Positions 4,466 to 5,131 of a stretch of DNA of 5,131 bases are shown in pieces. The stretch's first letter is position 1; each line of letters opens with the position of its first letter. Below the pieces are notes generated by a model that saw nothing but the letters and a program-made list of their open reading frames with translations, was not told where the DNA came from and made no database searches. The stretch is taken from contig JAQYWJ010000165.1 of the NCBI GenBank assembly GCA_030145005.1, positions 1-5,131 on the forward strand, given 5' to 3'. The DNA is from Desulfobacter sp. Lineage in GTDB: Bacteria > Desulfobacterota > Desulfobacteria > Desulfobacterales > Desulfobacteraceae. Both the position numbers and the translations under genes were made by a program.

Positions 4466-5020
4466 TTGAACGATTTTTTAAAAAATATGAGAAATTCCGG
4501 TAAAAAGAAAACTTCGCTCGTTAGAAAAAACATGGACAGCAACTATGTTACGCCTGAAGAACAGCGTATTCCAAAGGACAGGCGATCTTCTGCCTTTAAC
4601 CGGTCAAGTTCCATTCCGGAAAAAGAAGCAAGGAAACAGGAATTCAGAGACCTGATCCCGGTTATTGCCGAAAACACCACGCAACTGGTCAAAGAAATGG
4701 GCCGTATAGCAGCGGTAAGTGAGATGATCATGGAATCCCAGATACGCCAGCAAAATACCATGGCTGATTTTTTTGAATCCTTGAAAGTACTTATGGCACA
4801 CAGGCAAAGCCCGGATGACATGCAAACGGCAACAACCAGCTATGCCTCAGGCACCCATTACACCAAGGATGACATCATTTCCATCATTAACAGAATGCGG
4901 GATCAGGGCGCCACATTTGCCACGATTGCTGAATATTTAAGCGACAAAGGTATTCCGACCTTTTCCGGCAGGGGGCACTGGCATGCCCAGACCATCCACA
5001 GGCTTTGCAAACAGATTTAA
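4466..5020 (+). CDS. Hypothetical protein with recombinase-type DNA-binding tail
   Basis: This is a 184-residue soluble protein with no signal peptide or membrane segment. Residues 1-57 are basic and polar, probably disordered (KKKTSLVRKN, DRRSSAFNRSSS). Residues 58-112 look like a long helix, possibly a coiled coil (FRDLIPVIAENTTQLVKEMG and on to about 110). A Ser/Thr/Gly linker follows (113-131). The C-terminal part (133-184) contains TKDDIISIINRMRDQGATFA, IAEYLSDKGIPTFSGRGHW and AQTIHRLCKQI. This matches the pattern of the Recombinase domain of large serine recombinases (long helix, IAxxLNxxGIPTxxGxxW, then xxTVxxIL), which contacts DNA. The catalytic resolvase domain is absent, so a stand-alone DNA-binding or regulatory role is more likely than recombination. 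That is inference. The start TTG 4466 is backed by GGAGG. The MITE-like element ends 75 bases upstream. Confidence 0.72.
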   Translation: MNDFLKNMRNSGKKKTSLVRKNMDSNYVTPEEQRIPKDRRSSAFNRSSSIPEKEARKQEFRDLIPVIAENTTQLVKEMGRIAAVSEMIMESQIRQQNTMADFFESLKVLMAHRQSPDDMQTATTSYASGTHYTKDDIISIINRMRDQGATFATIAEYLSDKGIPTFSGRGHWHAQTIHRLCKQI

Positions 5021-5028
5021 TTTTTTTT

Positions 5029-5066
5029 ATATGAAAGAACGTGTAACTTTTTAATTTCTTTCATGT
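5029..5066 (+). terminator. Possible weak terminator hairpin
   Basis: ATGAAAGAA (5031-5039) pairs perfectly with TTCTTTCAT (5056-5064), extended by a T-G and an A-T pair (5029-5030 with 5065-5066). The loop has 16 bases, and TTTTG follows (5066-5070). The stem is AT-rich and the T-tract short, so termination would be weak. A T8 run (5021-5028) directly after the stop codon has no hairpin before it. Confidence 0.3.
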
Positions 5067-5073
5067 TTTGTTG

Positions 5074-5087
5074 TGCCCGTCAGGGCA
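5074..5087. repeat. Small GC hairpin near right edge
   Basis: TGCCC (5074-5078) and GGGCA (5083-5087) form a 5-bp stem with loop GTCA. No T-run follows. I see no gene in 5021-5131, only this and the preceding hairpin. Confidence 0.3.
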
Positions 5088-5131
5088 TGGCCGTTATTCC
5101 GATCTTATTTAAATTGTTGGGCCTTAAGATT

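Noticed and set aside
4543..4825. Minus-strand ORFs opposite the 4466 gene
   Set aside because: They are shadows of a gene with a clear SD, and they contain no recognisable domain.

Overview
The window looks like chromosomal DNA from a Gram-negative bacterium. A Desulfobacterota (Desulfobacter-type, sulfate-reducing deltaproteobacterial) origin is my best guess. The guess rests on a type II secretion GspC protein, a YidD gene coupled to a TPR gene, moderate base composition and TTG starts. It is an inference from family resemblance and not a search result. All recognisable genes are on the + strand.

Left part (1-2937). The window opens inside the 3' end of an unidentified gene (2-187) whose product ends in a Lys/Arg-rich tail. 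A non-coding gap with inverted repeats leads to a gspC-like gene (384-1283) with an N-terminal membrane anchor, a GspC homology region and a C-terminal PDZ domain. No other gsp gene follows it. A 152-base gap holds two facing copies of a CACGGAA-rich repeat. Then come a yidD-type gene (1436-1987, TTG start) and a TPR/membrane gene (1984-2937). These two overlap by ATGA, so they are probably translationally coupled. Both products appear to carry an export signal, which is unusual for YidD.

Centre (2938-3970). A riboflavin control unit: a sigma70-like promoter (TTGACA, 17-base spacer, TAGTAT), a textbook FMN riboswitch (3006-3162), a leader that can hide the ribB start codon, and ribB (3314-3970), encoding 3,4-dihydroxy-2-butanone 4-phosphate synthase. 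The switch mechanism can be read from the sequence. A 10-bp stem (3270-3279 with 3313-3322) covers the start codon. Its 5' strand overlaps a segment (3262-3273) that is complementary to the first part of the aptamer (3010-3020). The two pairings exclude each other, which is what FMN-dependent translational control needs.

Right part (3971-5131). A 495-base AT-rich intergenic region contains a 46-base perfect-ended palindrome (4182-4227). Directly beside it is a 161-bp MITE-like element (4230-4390) with terminal inverted repeats and a TAA target duplication, which folds end to end into one hairpin. Then comes a gene (4466-5020, TTG start with a strong SD) for a 184-residue protein. Its last ~50 residues resemble the DNA-binding Recombinase-type helix region of large serine recombinases, but it has no catalytic domain. 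The last 110 bases hold small hairpins and no gene.

The most useful observations are the readable riboswitch expression platform, the MITE-like element with its target duplication, and the apparently exported YidD/TPR pair.
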